From Cryobacterium sp. Y29 (lineage in GTDB: Bacteria > Actinomycetota > Actinomycetes > Actinomycetales > Microbacteriaceae), in assembly GCF_002929825.1 (NCBI RefSeq), contig NZ_PJJN01000035.1:124001-188000 (forward strand): DNA of 64,000 nucleotides, written 5' to 3'. Shown piece by piece: positions 18,303 to 25,877 of the stretch. How positions within the stretch are numbered: the first letter of the stretch is position 1; every line of letters starts with the position of its first letter. Under the pieces are notes generated by a model. That model made no database searches, was not told the DNA's origin, and saw nothing but the letters and a program-made list of their open reading frames with translations. A program made the translations under genes and the position numbers.

Positions 18303-18997
18303 TGGCGGCGGTATCTGCTGAACGAATCGGTATCATTTTCGTTTCGCACAGCGAGAAGATCGCGACGGGCTTGGTCGAACTGGCGCGCCAAATGGCGCCG
18401 ACGGTGCGTCTTATCGCCGCAGGTGGAACAGACTCCGGTGGAATCGGTACGAGCTTTGAGAAGATCAGCGCCGGAATCAGCGCGGCGAACGATGGTGCCG
18501 GGGTGGTGATCTTGTGCGATCTCGGTTCGGCCATCCTGACCGCGGAAACAGTGCGCGATTTTCTCGAGGGGGCCGAGCAAGACAAGGTGCGGATTGTCGA
18601 CGCGCCGCTCGTCGAAGGTGGGGTGGCTGCGGCGGTGGCCGCAGAAACCGGGGGAGACCTCGACGAGGTAGTAGCGGCGGCGCAGTCAGCGCTGCAGGTG
18701 ATGAGTCAAGCCACGCCGGCGATCCAGCCTCCCGTTGCGACCGGGGTGTCACGCACGGTGATCCTCATCAACAAGGACGGTCTTCACGCACGTCCAGCCG
18801 CAGAATTCGTCAACCTCGCGAGCACATTCTCGGTTCCGATCAGCGTGAACGGCACGGACGCCCGCAGCCTGCTGAGCATAATGTCGCTCGGCCTGGCTCG
18901 GGGGAGCAGCGTGCACCTCACGTCGACAGATCCCGCGGCTGGACCGGCGATCAACGCCCTCGCGGAACTGCTGGAATCAGGCTTCGGCGAGCAGTGA
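18302..18997 (+). CDS. dhaM: Dihydroxyacetone kinase phosphoryl donor DhaM (EIIA-HPr fusion)
   Basis: Protein of 231 aa in two parts. The EIIA-Man-like domain (about 1-130) has its phospho-His in VSHSEKIA (His16). An HPr-like domain (about 150-231) carries GLHARPAAEF with the second phospho-His. The C-terminal EI-like fragment of E. coli DhaM is absent, so phosphate should come from a general enzyme I encoded elsewhere. DhaM rephosphorylates the ADP of DhaL, which makes dihydroxyacetone use depend on PEP. Start ATG 18302 overlaps the dhaL stop, so translation is coupled. Confidence 0.95.
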   Translation: MAAVSAERIGIIFVSHSEKIATGLVELARQMAPTVRLIAAGGTDSGGIGTSFEKISAGISAANDGAGVVILCDLGSAILTAETVRDFLEGAEQDKVRIVDAPLVEGGVAAAVAAETGGDLDEVVAAAQSALQVMSQATPAIQPPVATGVSRTVILINKDGLHARPAAEFVNLASTFSVPISVNGTDARSLLSIMSLGLARGSSVHLTSTDPAAGPAINALAELLESGFGEQ

Positions 18998-19071
18998 GCC
19001 GTCGTCGCCAACCTGAGGAAAACGCCTAGCCGTTTCGTGCCTTATTGTCCAATCCGGCGTATCGTAATGGC

Positions 19072-19293
19072 ATGATTCAGGACAGGAACACCTCGAAAGA
19101 TTCGGAAGAGCGGGCCACGACTAGTGCACAGGCATGCCCCATCTGCGGCCATGCCATGCGCGAACACACCATCGATCATTCCACCCGAAATACCGTGGTC
19201 AACTGCCCGGTTCCGCATCCGGGAGCATGGGACCGCGATGCCTTCGAACCGGTCAATGAATTTGGCATGGTCATACACGGGACACGCACCTAA
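19072..19293 (+). CDS. Small conserved Cys/His-rich protein, function unknown
   Basis: Predicted protein of 73 aa with CPICGHAMREH, then CPVPHPGAWD, giving C-x2-C, several His and C-x3-H that could bind one zinc ion. After a polar N-terminus of about 20 residues the rest looks compact and conserved. The start at ATG 19072 is tentative, since no strong ribosome binding site is seen and a longer N-terminus from 19045 is possible. It faces the SnoaL-like gene with 28 bp between stops. No function can be assigned. Confidence 0.65.
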   Translation: MIQDRNTSKDSEERATTSAQACPICGHAMREHTIDHSTRNTVVNCPVPHPGAWDRDAFEPVNEFGMVIHGTRT

Positions 19294-19321
19294 CCCGTCA
19301 GGGCAACCTGGCTGTCGCAGG

Positions 19322-19732
19322 CTATGCTGCGAGGCCGAGTTGTTCGAGCATGCCCTGTTGGTCGCTGCTGCCCCACCGCTCTACAAGTTTCCCGTTCTCG
19401 AACCGGCTGATTTGCATGCCACGGACCGACATCGTTTTACCGCTGGCGGAGTGGCCCATGAAAGGGCCCTGGTGGGTGCCGGTGAGCGTATAGGCGAATG
19501 CGACGTCGGTATCGTTTGCGACAAGGCGCTCGACTGCGATGTGCAGGTCCGGAAAAGCAGCAATCATCTCGCCGAAGAATGCTTTGTAGCCTGCCGGACC
19601 CGGGCCTTGACCTGGCGCAGGGTCGTTATCGACTGCATCTTCGGCCACGAGGTCGTCTAAAAGATCAAGTTCTCCGCTGTTGACGGCTTCACCAAACTTT
19701 TGCTGTGCGGCGATATTCGCTTCTTTACTCAT
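19322..19732 (-). CDS. SnoaL-like ester cyclase family protein
   Basis: Protein of 136 aa with the NTF2-like alpha+beta barrel pattern of SnoaL/ester cyclase proteins: an N-terminal helix (AQQKFGEAVNSGELDLLDDLVAED), then FFGEMIAAFPDLHIAVERLVANDTDVA and GTHQGPFMGHSASGKTM. Many such proteins are small polyketide cyclases, but outside a biosynthetic cluster they are usually orphan enzymes with unknown substrate. No polyketide genes are nearby. The frame stays open upstream of the ATG into a recombinase-like HTH stretch. Confidence 0.85.
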   Translation of the reverse strand: MSKEANIAAQQKFGEAVNSGELDLLDDLVAEDAVDNDPAPGQGPGPAGYKAFFGEMIAAFPDLHIAVERLVANDTDVAFAYTLTGTHQGPFMGHSASGKTMSVRGMQISRFENGKLVERWGSSDQQGMLEQLGLAA

Positions 19733-19853
19733 GTGTTTACTCTTTTCGTCGGGTTTGACATGGATTGAGCTAGGTAGGTATTGGGTGAAGGTACCCCGGC
19801 TAACGCCCAGCGCTTCGCCGACGGCAGGACGTTTTGGGATCAGGCCGAATAAG
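19733..19853 (-). pseudogene. Possible serine recombinase C-terminal HTH remnant
   Basis: Read leftward from about 19853, just after a TGA, the frame gives LIPKRPAVGEALGVSRGTF followed by TQYLPSS. This resembles the helix-turn-helix tail of resolvase/invertase proteins (pattern PK-x3-A-x2-LGVSR-x-T-x3-YL). The catalytic domain is absent. The frame continues directly into the SnoaL-like gene, whose own ATG is at 19732. The match is short, so the call is tentative. Confidence 0.35.
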
Positions 19854-19944
19854 CTTCAGCTCCTGCACGGCCACGACCCATAAAGAGACGAAAAGGACTT
19901 GCGCGTTGGACTCTGCTCGTCAGCGCGAATCCTTCTCGGTTTCG

Positions 19945-20793
19945 CTATTTAGCGAGGAAGGCGATTACGTGCCGATTCCATTCCTCCCGATGTGAAACGG
20001 TCAGACCGTGTGGGGCGCCTTCGATCACCACGAGTTCGCTGCCGGAAATGGCTGCGTGAGTGCGCTTGCCACTGACCTCGAATGGCACGATCGTGTCGGA
20101 GTCGCCGTGTATCACCAGGGTTGGTACGGTAACTTTCGACAGATCATCGCGGAAGTCCGTCATGGCGAATGCGGCCGTGCAGTCGAGCGTGCCTTTAGGC
20201 GAGGCCATTTCGGCCAGACTACGGTTGTACGCAATCTGCTCGGAACTGACCTTCGGCTTATTGACCAACGAGGGCTTACCGGCAGTGAAGAACATCTGAA
20301 CAAATTCATGCAGGAATGCCGGGCGGTCTCCGGTCAAGCCGTCGTGGAACCACTGGGCCAGTTCGGCATCGACACCTCCATCAGGATTGTCATCCGATTT
20401 CCAGAGGTACGGCGGTACTGCGCTGGCGAAGACGAGCTTCGCGATGCGGTCGGTGCCGTACGTTCCCACGTACCGAGCAACCTCGCCGCCACCCATCGAA
20501 AACCCAATAAGAGTGACGTCTCGCAGGTCGAGGGCATCAAGAACGGCTTTCAGATCGGCGGCAAATGTGTCATAGTCATATCCGTTCCACGGCTGAGATG
20601 ATTGGCCGAACCCGCGGCGATCGTATGTGATGACTCTGTGACCGGCGTCGACGAGAGCGGGTACTTGACCTTCCCAGGACCTGCTACTGAGTGGCCAGCC
20701 GTGAATCAGTACAACGGGCTTGCCAGCACCGACGTCTTCGTAGTGCAGTGCGACGTCAGGCCCGTTTTGACCGGGGACGGTAATGAAAGGCAT
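19945..20793 (-). CDS. Alpha/beta hydrolase (non-heme chloroperoxidase-like)
   Basis: Protein of 282 aa. The oxyanion motif HGWPLSSRSWE, the nucleophile elbow GFSMGGGE, the acid in HGDSDTIVPF and the catalytic His in GAPHGLTVSH are all present. The overall pattern, including TYDRRGFGQSSQPW and a C-terminal NRHVIAFL, is that of the cofactor-free haloperoxidase/esterase group. ATG 20793 is preferred because AGGAGA lies about 5 bp upstream. The physiological substrate is unknown; esterase or perhydrolase activity is expected. Confidence 0.88.
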   Translation of the reverse strand: MPFITVPGQNGPDVALHYEDVGAGKPVVLIHGWPLSSRSWEGQVPALVDAGHRVITYDRRGFGQSSQPWNGYDYDTFAADLKAVLDALDLRDVTLIGFSMGGGEVARYVGTYGTDRIAKLVFASAVPPYLWKSDDNPDGGVDAELAQWFHDGLTGDRPAFLHEFVQMFFTAGKPSLVNKPKVSSEQIAYNRSLAEMASPKGTLDCTAAFAMTDFRDDLSKVTVPTLVIHGDSDTIVPFEVSGKRTHAAISGSELVVIEGAPHGLTVSHREEWNRHVIAFLAK

Positions 20794-20847
20794 GTGCTCT
20801 CCTCGCAATCGTTGATGGTTCGTTGGAGGTACCGGAGTTTGTGCGTC

Positions 20848-21552
20848 TTAGACAATCGAGGTTCGCTGGGAAAACGCTGAAACGATGGTGCGGGGGGACC
20901 CGGTCGAACCGCGGTATTTCGCTGGTTTGTAACTCGAGACGGATGGCGCATCCGCTAACCAGAATCGCCAAGGGAAGTTGGTCGCATCTCCGCCGGGCCC
21001 GCTGACGCCAACGCGGGGTCCGGTGTGGTGCGGTAAAACCACACCGTCATCCGGAATGAAGAACTTCCACTGTCCGCCGAAAAGATCATCACCGTCGTTG
21101 TCCAGGGTTGCTCCGAAGCTTTGGGCAACGCAGCCGGGGCCTCTCGCCAAACTCCGATCCAGGAGAGGAACTTTTCGTGGCTTGCTTTCTCGCCGGATTC
21201 GGGCAATATCGGAACCTTGTATCACGTCTCCCGCCCTAATAAGACAACCGTATGGCTGGCCTGGTTGTCCGGCGACGAGGTTCAGAGCGTGGTGCATTCC
21301 GTAGGTGAAGTAGCAGTACAGGTGTCCGGCGGGGCCGAACATTGTCCTATTCCGATTCGTCTTGCCCCGATAGCTGTGCGCGCCGGGGTCGCGTTCCCCC
21401 GCATACGCCTCAACCTCGGTAATGCGAATGGTCACAGTGCCATCGTCATCGGTGCGTTGAAGGATGCAGCCGAGAATTCCCGGCGCAACATCGAGCACCT
21501 CGCGGGAAAAGAACCCTCGATCCGCTAAGTGAAATCCATTGAGAACGCTCAT
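20848..21552 (-). CDS. DNA-3-methyladenine glycosylase (MPG/AAG family)
   Basis: Protein of 234 aa of the mammalian-type alkyladenine glycosylase family. ITEVEAYAGERDPGAHSYRGKTNRNRTMFGP, with the catalytic Glu and base-stacking Tyr, and the YCYFTYGMHHALNLV segment are diagnostic. It removes alkylated or deaminated purines to begin base-excision repair. The RGPGCVAQSFG stretch is also conserved. It stands alone between an alpha/beta hydrolase gene and the antiporter gene, all leftward. Confidence 0.92.
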   Translation of the reverse strand: MSVLNGFHLADRGFFSREVLDVAPGILGCILQRTDDDGTVTIRITEVEAYAGERDPGAHSYRGKTNRNRTMFGPAGHLYCYFTYGMHHALNLVAGQPGQPYGCLIRAGDVIQGSDIARIRRESKPRKVPLLDRSLARGPGCVAQSFGATLDNDGDDLFGGQWKFFIPDDGVVLPHHTGPRVGVSGPGGDATNFPWRFWLADAPSVSSYKPAKYRGSTGSPRTIVSAFSQRTSIV

Positions 21553-21703
21553 CTGGTCAGCGTATCCACTCCCGGTGAGCAGTGCTCCTGCAAGCCGTTG
21601 AGTGAACCACAGAAGTCGATGTTCCAGAACAGCAGTACCAGCTCACGACGTGGGTCCACGGCGAGGATTCACGGCGAGTCATAGGCGTGTCGACGAGCAC
21701 TCG

Positions 21704-23602
21704 CTAACCGAGGAGTTCGTCAACGTAACACCAACGCCACAATTCCCGCGGCTCAGCGCTGCACATGATGGGGTGGCCGGATTCTCGGAAGTGCCTGGTC
21801 GCGTGCTGACCGACGGATGAATCGCAGCACCCCACATTGCCGCAGATTAGGCACATCCGAAGGTGTACCGGGCTGGTGCCTTCGCGCACACAGTCGCTGC
21901 ATTCCGCATCCGGCGGTACCGGATGCTCACCGACGGCTCGTAAGTGCTCGCAGCCGCCGGCGCCCAGAGGCACTCCAGAGGTGTCTGGCTTGTTCGCAGG
22001 ATGGGTTTCGGCGCTGAAGTCGATGCTCAGGTCGTCAGGCGAGGTATCCAACATAGATTCCTCAACATCGAGCATCTCAAGCACTTCGCTGATCACCTCA
22101 TGGGCATAATCGCCCGAATGGCGCAGTTTCAGAACTCTGGCGCGCTCCGCGTCGAGCATGGCCAGCCGCAACTGTACATAGCGCTTACTGGGAGTGCGGT
22201 CTGCAAGCTCTGAACGTCCGAGGCGCTCCCAGGCTGCCCGGTTGCGTTCCTGTGTGCGGCGTTCGAGCATGTCGAGTACCTCCGGTGGATCGTCGGGCCG
22301 GGCGTGCCGGCGCAGGTTTTCTATCCCCGCGGCGGTGGCCTGATCCATGAGTGCGGCCTGGCTGAGCGCATCCGCTTTGGTATCTGGACCACGTACCCCC
22401 AGGATACGAACCAACCACGGCAGGCTCAGGCCCTGCACGACCAGGGTTCCGGCCACCACCCCCAGGGCCGCGAGAACGAGAACGGGACGGTGTGCGACGT
22501 CTTCCGGCAGGGCGAACACGGCAGCCAGGGTGACCACACCCCGCATGCCGGCCCACGACACGATGGCGGGCAACTGCCAGGGTGGTGCGGGGTCGGCCTT
22601 TCGAATTTTGGGGAACAGGCGAGGGAGATAAATCGCCGGGAACACCCAAATCGGGCGCAACAAGAGAACCGCGACGAGTATGACAGCGCAGGCACCCCAA
22701 ATGCGCCCGGCACCCAGCGAGTCGCCGGAGGTCGCTTCAATGATCGATCGCACCTGTAACCCGATCAGCAGGAAAACAGAGTTCTCGAGCAGGAACTGCA
22801 CCGTGGCCCAGTTGCTGCGCTGGCTCAAGCGCGACGCGCCGCCCGGCATAGCGGGCGTCTTGGTGCCGATCACAAGGCCAGCCACAACGACAGCCAACAC
22901 GCCAGATGCGTTGATCTCCTCGGCTGGAATGTAGGCCACGAACGGAGCCGCTAGCGACATAGACGTGTTTATGGCTACATTGCGCACGCGTTTTCGAACC
23001 TGCAGCAGGAGCCATGCAGCGATCAAACCGATCACGACACCGCCAACGGCAGCAAAAGCAAGATCTGACGCCACTTGCCAGACAGTGACACTGCCACCAA
23101 TGGCAACGATCGCCGTGCGAAGAAGTACCAGAGCGGTCGCATCGTTGACCAGCGACTCACCTTCCAGAAGACTCACTACCCGGCGCGGGAGCCCAACGCG
23201 GCGGGCAATCGTAGTCGCCGCCACCGCATCCGGGGGAGCCACCACCGCCCCCAAGGCAAACGCCGCAGCCAGCGGAATTTCCGGGATCAGCCACCAAACG
23301 ATGAGCCCGATGGCCACGGTACCGAAAATGACATAACCGACTGACAGTAGGCCGATGGAGCGCAGGTTGGTGCGGAACTCGACCAGGGAGGTACGGATGG
23401 CGGCTGCGTACAGCAGTGGAGGAAGAATTCCCACCAACACCAGTTCCGGATCCAGCTCTACCGCCGGAATAAACGGCAGGTACGAGCCGACGACACCGAC
23501 AACTACCAGCAGCAACGGAACAGACAAGTTCAAGCGTCTCGCGAGGGCGCTGGCGGCGCAGACAACAACAACGAGAGCGAGAAGAGCGAGTGCGACATCC
23601 AT
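21704..23602 (-). CDS. Na+/H+ antiporter (CPA1 family) with C-terminal UBP-type zinc finger
   Basis: Protein of 632 aa. The first 400 residues hold 11-12 helices of the CPA1 exchanger fold, with the GAVVAPPDAVAATTIARRVGLP motif and the acidic ESLVNDATALVL motif. A cytoplasmic helical linker follows. The last 80 residues are a UBP zinc finger (CEHL...CSDC...CLICGNVGCCDSS...H...H), the ubiquitin-binding fold of eukaryotic deubiquitinases. It should export Na+ in exchange for H+. The zinc finger may be regulatory. The start at ATG 23602 has GGGGGA upstream. The aldo/keto reductase gene ends 29 bp before it on the same strand. Confidence 0.92.
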   Translation of the reverse strand: MDVALALLALVVVVCAASALARRLNLSVPLLLVVVGVVGSYLPFIPAVELDPELVLVGILPPLLYAAAIRTSLVEFRTNLRSIGLLSVGYVIFGTVAIGLIVWWLIPEIPLAAAFALGAVVAPPDAVAATTIARRVGLPRRVVSLLEGESLVNDATALVLLRTAIVAIGGSVTVWQVASDLAFAAVGGVVIGLIAAWLLLQVRKRVRNVAINTSMSLAAPFVAYIPAEEINASGVLAVVVAGLVIGTKTPAMPGGASRLSQRSNWATVQFLLENSVFLLIGLQVRSIIEATSGDSLGAGRIWGACAVILVAVLLLRPIWVFPAIYLPRLFPKIRKADPAPPWQLPAIVSWAGMRGVVTLAAVFALPEDVAHRPVLVLAALGVVAGTLVVQGLSLPWLVRILGVRGPDTKADALSQAALMDQATAAGIENLRRHARPDDPPEVLDMLERRTQERNRAAWERLGRSELADRTPSKRYVQLRLAMLDAERARVLKLRHSGDYAHEVISEVLEMLDVEESMLDTSPDDLSIDFSAETHPANKPDTSGVPLGAGGCEHLRAVGEHPVPPDAECSDCVREGTSPVHLRMCLICGNVGCCDSSVGQHATRHFRESGHPIMCSAEPRELWRWCYVDELLG

Positions 23603-23631
23603 TTTTTCCCCCAAGGGTTTCTGGGGCTGGA

Positions 23632-24552
23632 CTACGGCAAGATATGTCCAGCGGCAGTGAAGAGTCGATACCACTCTTCCCGCGTAAGAGCGATATCAGA
23701 CCCCACGGCCGAATCGAGAAGGTGCCGCACGCTGGTCGTTCCGAGCACTACCTGCATGTGGGCAGGATGACGGGTGATCCAGGCGACGGCGATGGCAGCC
23801 GGGGGAGCGTCATAGGTTCGAGCAAGGTCATCGATGACATCGTTCAACGCGGAGAAGTTTTCTCGATCGTTCAGAAAAATACCATCGAAGAAACCTTTCT
23901 GAAACGGCGACCATGCCTGCAGCGTGATGTTGTTGAGTCGGCAGTAATCGAGAATGCCGTTGTCCCGGTCGATGGACTGGTCAAGGCCGGCCATGTTGGC
24001 CGACATGCCGGCGGCGATAAGCGGCGCGTGCGTGATGCTGAGCTGCACCTGATTCACGATGAGCGGCTGGGCCACCGAGCGTTTCAGCAGCGCGACCTGC
24101 CCCGGGGTGTGATTGCTGACGCCGAAATTGAGCACTTTTCCCGCATCGTGCAAGACGTTGAAGGCCTCGGCGACCTCGTCGGGTTCCACGAGGGCGTCCG
24201 GGCGGTGCAGCAGCAGCATATCGAGATATTCCGTCTTTAACGCCGTGAGCGATTCGTCGACGGATCCAAGGATGTGCTCCTTGGAGAAGTCCCAGAAGCC
24301 GGATCGAATACCGACTTTTGACTGGATGGCCACTCGTGCCCGATCTTCTGCCGAAAACGTCACCGCGTCCCCGAAACGACGTTCGCATTCGTGGGGCGTG
24401 CTGCCATACACGTCGGCGTGATCGAAGAAGTTTATGCCGGCGTCTCGGGAGGCCCCAACCAAGGATCGGATCTCTTCGTCACCGAGAGGAACGATCCGCA
24501 TCAGCCCGAGAACGATATTCGAGACTTCCAAGTGGGTATTCGGTAACGTCAT
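23632..24552 (-). CDS. Aldo/keto reductase
   Basis: Protein of about 306 aa with the AKR tetrad in view: FDHADVYG (Asp and Tyr), IQSKVGI (Lys) and LLLHRPD (His). GVSNHTPGQ and a C-terminal LGTTSVRHLLDSA match the NADPH-binding end. It resembles YdhF-type oxidoreductases; the substrate is unknown. GGAGG lies 10 bp before ATG 24552 and only 1 bp before an alternative ATG at 24561. It probably shares a transcript with the downstream antiporter gene. Confidence 0.9.
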   Translation of the reverse strand: MTLPNTHLEVSNIVLGLMRIVPLGDEEIRSLVGASRDAGINFFDHADVYGSTPHECERRFGDAVTFSAEDRARVAIQSKVGIRSGFWDFSKEHILGSVDESLTALKTEYLDMLLLHRPDALVEPDEVAEAFNVLHDAGKVLNFGVSNHTPGQVALLKRSVAQPLIVNQVQLSITHAPLIAAGMSANMAGLDQSIDRDNGILDYCRLNNITLQAWSPFQKGFFDGIFLNDRENFSALNDVIDDLARTYDAPPAAIAVAWITRHPAHMQVVLGTTSVRHLLDSAVGSDIALTREEWYRLFTAAGHILP

Positions 24553-24888
24553 TGTCTTCATGCCTCCAGTCTGGGTGCAGTCGGGCAAGAACGACAACTC
24601 ATCACCTGATTGAACGCGACCGGAACGTTATCTGTGGGTGCGGTCTGCCCACAGCAACAGTATCGGCGGTGAAAAATCTCGCCTGCGGCTGAAGACACGC
24701 TAGTTGTGCGCTCTATTAGGGCTGGAAGTCGAGGTTGCTTTGAAGCAGCGCGGGCCAGGTTGTGGCAGCCGATTATCAAGTTATTGACATAATGTGCATT
24801 ATCGGTCACTTGGTGAACGTCGTATTCACGTGTTTATTGCTGTGCGCCGGCTGCACTCACCGGTCTGGCCCGAGGGCTCTTGACCCGT
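24553..24888. other. Intergenic region with one palindrome
   Basis: No convincing gene is present on either strand in these 336 bp. It contains the palindrome at 24789-24802 and presumably the promoter of the leftward aldo/keto reductase and antiporter genes. No clear terminator for the DeoR-type gene is seen. Confidence 0.5.
24784..24802. promoter_or_regulatory. Palindromic operator-like site overlapping a TTGACA box
   Basis: ATAATG-TG-CATTAT (24789-24802) is a perfect 14-bp palindrome, and TTGACA (24784-24789) abuts it. The site is about 235 bp upstream of the aldo/keto reductase start. No good rightward -10 box or gene follows. Confidence 0.4.
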
Positions 24889-25746
24889 CTAGAATTCGAC
24901 CGGCGGGGTCGATACGTAGTGCACGCGCAGACCGAGTGTGTTGAGGTGCTCACGAAGTTCCGGTGCGAGTTCGGCATTGACGATCACGTCGTCGAAGTCG
25001 GCCAGGTCGGCCACGTGATACAGCCCCTTGGCCTCGAACTTGCTGTCGTCAAGCAGCAGAACCTTACGGTCGGCCCGAGTGAGCAAGGCTCGCTTCGTTT
25101 CGGCGGCCGCGGCATCCGGGTGAAAGAGAGCATCATTCTTCAATGCAGTCGTCGACACAAAAACCACGTCGGCAGAGACCCGACTGAGCTGTTCGACTAC
25201 GATGGCGCCGAGAAACGAGTCTGTCTCGTGCACGTATTGTCCGCCGAGGCCCACGAGCGAGATCTGCGGATGCATCAGCGTCAGTTCGCGCATCAGCCCA
25301 AGCGCGTGGGTAACCACCGCGCTCGGAGCGCGCGCGGCGAGGTGGCCGAGCATGGCTGCGACCGTAGTCGAGTCGTCGAAGGCGACAACGTCGCCGGTCC
25401 GGATCAGCAGGGCTGCCTCTGCGGCGAGAGCCCTCTTGAGGCCGACCCGAGTGGCCCGGCGCAGGCGGACATCCTGCTCGGCAAACGGATGCGGTTTTGC
25501 ACGCGCCCCGCCCCGCACGCGTTCAATGAGTCCCTCGCGGGCAAGGAGATCAAGGTCGCGGTGAATAGTCATGGCGCTGACACGGAAGGTCTCGACAAGC
25601 TTTTCCAGTCGCACGGGACCATTCGCCTCGATGTGGCGCACCAGTTCACTACGCCGCACCGGACCGGTGAGGCCATCGCGCGTGAGGGAATCGCGCGAAA
25701 GGGAATCGTCGTCGGTGACGTCGGCAAGCTTCATGATCGCCAGCAT
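24889..25746 (-). CDS. DeoR/GlpR-family transcriptional regulator of the polyol genes
   Basis: Protein of about 285 aa. The N-terminal winged helix (RSELVRHIEANGPVRLEKLV, then VSAMTIHRDLDLLAREGLIERVRGGA) is the DeoR HTH, and the rest is a DeoRC sugar-phosphate sensor domain with DVVAFDDSTTVAAML and VVFVSTTAL. It is divergent from a polyol permease/dehydrogenase pair, so it is probably their local repressor, relieved by a phosphorylated or free polyol. The start could be ATG 25746 or 25734, and neither has a strong ribosome binding site. Confidence 0.88.
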   Translation of the reverse strand: MLAIMKLADVTDDDSLSRDSLTRDGLTGPVRRSELVRHIEANGPVRLEKLVETFRVSAMTIHRDLDLLAREGLIERVRGGARAKPHPFAEQDVRLRRATRVGLKRALAAEAALLIRTGDVVAFDDSTTVAAMLGHLAARAPSAVVTHALGLMRELTLMHPQISLVGLGGQYVHETDSFLGAIVVEQLSRVSADVVFVSTTALKNDALFHPDAAAAETKRALLTRADRKVLLLDDSKFEAKGLYHVADLADFDDVIVNAELAPELREHLNTLGLRVHYVSTPPVEF

Positions 25747-25764
25747 AGACGCCCTGAAGCGTGT

Positions 25765-25836
25765 TGTTAAATTGATGTGTTTAATCACCCGATTCATAAC
25801 AGACTTTATGTTAAATACGTGAGCTATGTGTTAGTT
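25765..25836. promoter_or_regulatory. Candidate operator cluster: repeated TGTTAAAT elements
   Basis: TGTTAAAT occurs exactly at 25765-25772 and 25809-25816, 44 bp apart (about four helical turns). Related octamers TGTTTAAT and TGTTAGTT lie at 25778-25785 and 25829-25836. A TAACA-N7-TGTTA inverted pair spans 25797-25813. All lie between the regulator and permease genes, the expected place for DeoR-type repressor sites. Confidence 0.45.
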
Positions 25837-25877
25837 TTGGGGCGTTCGATCTCTGGACCATCGTAAGGACGCGAAGA

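Noticed and set aside
19322..20793. Polyketide or natural-product cluster suggested by the SnoaL-like and chloroperoxidase-like genes
   Set aside because: No synthase, carrier protein or tailoring enzyme set is present. Both families are common as stand-alone genes.
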